From Paludibacter sp. 221 (GTDB taxonomy: Bacteria; Bacteroidota; Bacteroidia; Bacteroidales; Paludibacteraceae), in contig NZ_QVMH01000014.1 of assembly GCF_010501035.1 (NCBI RefSeq), positions 56,174-99,757 of the forward strand: 43,584 bases of DNA, in the 5' to 3' direction. A program made the position numbers and the translations under genes. Below are positions 42,225 through 43,584 of the stretch, in pieces; position 1 is the first letter of the stretch; each line of letters begins with the position of its first letter. The notes under the pieces were generated by a model that was not told the DNA's origin, searched no databases, and saw nothing but the letters and a program-made list of their open reading frames with translations.

Positions 42225-42441
42225 TATCTATTAGTTTTTAATAAAAAATTCCTTTTCTTAAGCGCGACAAATATAATGCTTTTTCAGTCCAATAAATAAA
42301 ATCCTTTTTATTTCATGCTCAAAAACATAAAAAGTGAGCAAAAAAAAACAACACCAAACCGAATAAAACAAAAATCCGCCGGGCTTCAATACCCGGCGGA
42401 AAAAAGCTCCTATATCTGTATTTTTGATAAAGAGCGGGATT
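42225..42441 (-). promoter_or_regulatory. Spacer with the probable promoter of the second ligase gene
   Basis: A TATATTTG on the minus strand (plus 42268-42275) fits the TAnnTTTG -7 box. The nearest TTG (42290-42292) is only 14 nt away, so the -33 element is poor. The far end of the gap carries the terminator of the preceding gene. Confidence 0.45.
42365..42400 (-). terminator. Intrinsic terminator after the Fib_succ-domain gene
   Basis: GC-rich perfect 9-bp stem, plus 42375-42383 (tccgccggg) with 42392-42400, an 8-nt loop, followed on the minus strand by TTTTTGTTTT. It lies 42 nt past the stop at 42442, as expected for a rho-independent terminator. Confidence 0.9.
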
Positions 42442-43584
42442 TTACAGCTCCGCAATACACCGCACACTTAGGCCAAGTGCACGGCCGTTATTGTTTGCAG
42501 GGTACACATTACTGTCATTGAAGGTCAAATAGTATGAGTACACGCTGCTAAGGCTACCACTCCAGTAATAACCGTTAGCACCTACATTGTAGAGTTCGCT
42601 ATTACTGGGGTCGCGGAAGCCTGCAGCGGGCAAAAAGAGTGTGGTAGTTTCACCGTCAGGTCTAATTTCATAACCATTAGTGCCACCAGTATACCAACTC
42701 CAAGTGTTGGCAACAGCAGTACCCGAAGCACCGGGAGCCGAACCGCCACGAAAAATATCGCTCCATTCGCCTTGAGCAGGAACACGCCATCCAGCGGGAC
42801 AGGGATCGTAAGTACTATTTTTCTGATTACGCCAATTGAGGTCAGCCGAAACTGCTGACGTCCAATTGTGAGGGTAAGAAGGGGAAAGTATAAAAGTTTT
42901 TGTAGTAGCGTTAGTACTTTCACCATTAGTAACTGTACCACCAGTAGTAACTGTAGTAAGAATAGTAGTACTGATTCCGCTTGTACGTTTTTCGTGACCA
43001 TCTCTCACACGTCCCCATTGGTACAAATCACCATAAACTACCATATCATTATCTCTTGCAATAGGAGTATAGATAAGATTTATATAATTAAACACAGGAC
43101 TATTATATGCCTTTTGGGCTTCTATGCTTTGGTCGGTCGCTCCAAGATTATAACACATAAATGTACTCCAACCTCCTGATACGGTTTTAGCACCACAGCC
43201 TACTGCCACTTCGGCTATGTCGCTATTTATGCTGTTGCCGTTAGCATCGGTAACTTGACAGTAATAACGGCGCATGCCCAATACTGATAAATCGGGAGCG
43301 AAAGCTGCTTCTGTTTCACCAGTTATAGAGGCAGGAGCGGCGTTGGTATTAGCTGTCACTTCGTACCATTGGTAAGTAAGCGTACCGATACCGATAGCCG
43401 ATACGCTGACAGTAGCCGAACTGCCACCAATACCTGTAAGAGCAGTTGCATTTTTAGTTTCTGCCCAGTTGAAAGCACGAGGCTGTGTGGTGATTTGCGG
43501 AGCTACATTACTACCGCAATTCGAAATCCAAGCAGTACCATTCCAAGTGTCGGTACATTTAGTAGTAATGTTGTAAATAGTAAG
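42442..43584 (-). CDS. Surface protein with Ig-like and Fibrobacter-succinogenes major paralogous domain, N-terminus cut by the edge
   Basis: The frame ends at 42442 and stays open to the right edge: 380 residues seen, true start outside the window. The first in-frame alternative start inside (GTG 43359) splits a visible Ig-like domain, so it is not the real start. The N-terminal part has WNGTAWISNCG and NWAETKNATALTG, then an Ig-like domain (SATVSVSAIGIGTLTYQWYE through YYCQVTDANGN). From FMCYNLGATDQS begins the Fib_succ_major domain: YQWGR, YDPCPAGWRVP, WSDIFRGG, FLPAAGFRD, GYYWSGS and the closing LSVRCIAEL. Such domains occur on exported Bacteroidota and Fibrobacter proteins; their function is not well defined, with surface or carbohydrate-related roles suggested. 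No sorting tail follows; the Fib_succ domain itself is the end. It is followed by a strong terminator. Confidence 0.88.
   Translation of the reverse strand, partial: LTIYNITTKCTDTWNGTAWISNCGSNVAPQITTQPRAFNWAETKNATALTGIGGSSATVSVSAIGIGTLTYQWYEVTANTNAAPASITGETEAAFAPDLSVLGMRRYYCQVTDANGNSINSDIAEVAVGCGAKTVSGGWSTFMCYNLGATDQSIEAQKAYNSPVFNYINLIYTPIARDNDMVVYGDLYQWGRVRDGHEKRTSGISTTILTTVTTGGTVTNGESTNATTKTFILSPSYPHNWTSAVSADLNWRNQKNSTYDPCPAGWRVPAQGEWSDIFRGGSAPGASGTAVANTWSWYTGGTNGYEIRPDGETTTLFLPAAGFRDPSNSELYNVGANGYYWSGSLSSVYSYYLTFNDSNVYPANNNGRALGLSVRCIAEL

Noticed and set aside
42582-43001. Minus-strand 139-codon frame inside the Fib_succ-domain gene
   Set aside because: It is another frame of the same strand, Leu/Val-rich without domain match, while the main frame shows the full Fib_succ_major motif set.

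Overview
The window looks like chromosomal DNA of a Bacteroidota, most likely order Bacteroidales. A Dysgonomonas-like organism is my guess from gene style, not something the sequence proves. The reasons are Bacteroidetes-type promoters (TTG, about 20 nt, TAnnTTTG), a C-terminal T9SS-type sorting domain, a Fibrobacter-succinogenes-type paralogous domain, and AT-rich spacers without Shine-Dalgarno sites. I saw no rRNA, tRNA, CRISPR array or transposase gene.

Most of the window is two giant paralogous minus-strand genes. The first (1-13480) starts at 13480 and runs off the left edge still open: at least 4493 codons, 11 complete modules plus the start of a twelfth. The second (21683-38980) is complete at 5765 residues: signal peptide, 13 modules of about 390 residues, a C-terminal region of about 490 residues and a T9SS-like sorting tail. 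Each module is a stretch of right-handed beta-helix coils (GGGIY/SSP/NxT ladders) closed by a choice-of-anchor-Q-like motif (PAID.GDN...DLDGN.RI...VDLGAYE). An 87-nt gap separates the second giant gene from a small protein with a membrane segment at each end (20891-21595), probably its partner.

The most unusual part lies upstream of the giant genes. Both are preceded by related leaders of about 0.9-1.0 kb (13481-14518 and 38981-39900). Each has the same promoter with the same spacing, then in the same order a small hairpin, a (GA)n dinucleotide tract (41 versus 37 nt), a 26-nt palindrome, a strong intrinsic terminator and a long stem-loop close to the start codon. Several stems pair fully only in the minus-strand RNA, where C-A mismatches become G-U pairs. 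The terminator lies well before the start codon. So the promoter either makes a separate terminated RNA of about 540-580 nt, or giant-gene expression needs read-through (attenuation/antitermination). The GA tract is a candidate length-variable switch.

Between the giant genes, 14871-16867 (+) encodes a FecCD-type permease and its ATPase for iron-siderophore or corrinoid uptake. They converge on a long-chain acyl-CoA synthetase (17198-18925, -), preceded by a small outer-membrane-type protein (19048-19671, -). The 1.2-kb gap 19672-20890 has no convincing gene and is full of palindromes. To the right is a second AMP-forming ligase (40317-42224, -), then a protein with an Ig-like and a Fib_succ_major domain (42442-43584, -) cut by the right edge, with a clear terminator after it. 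Both ligases are followed by a copy of the same 80-bp double stem-loop repeat.
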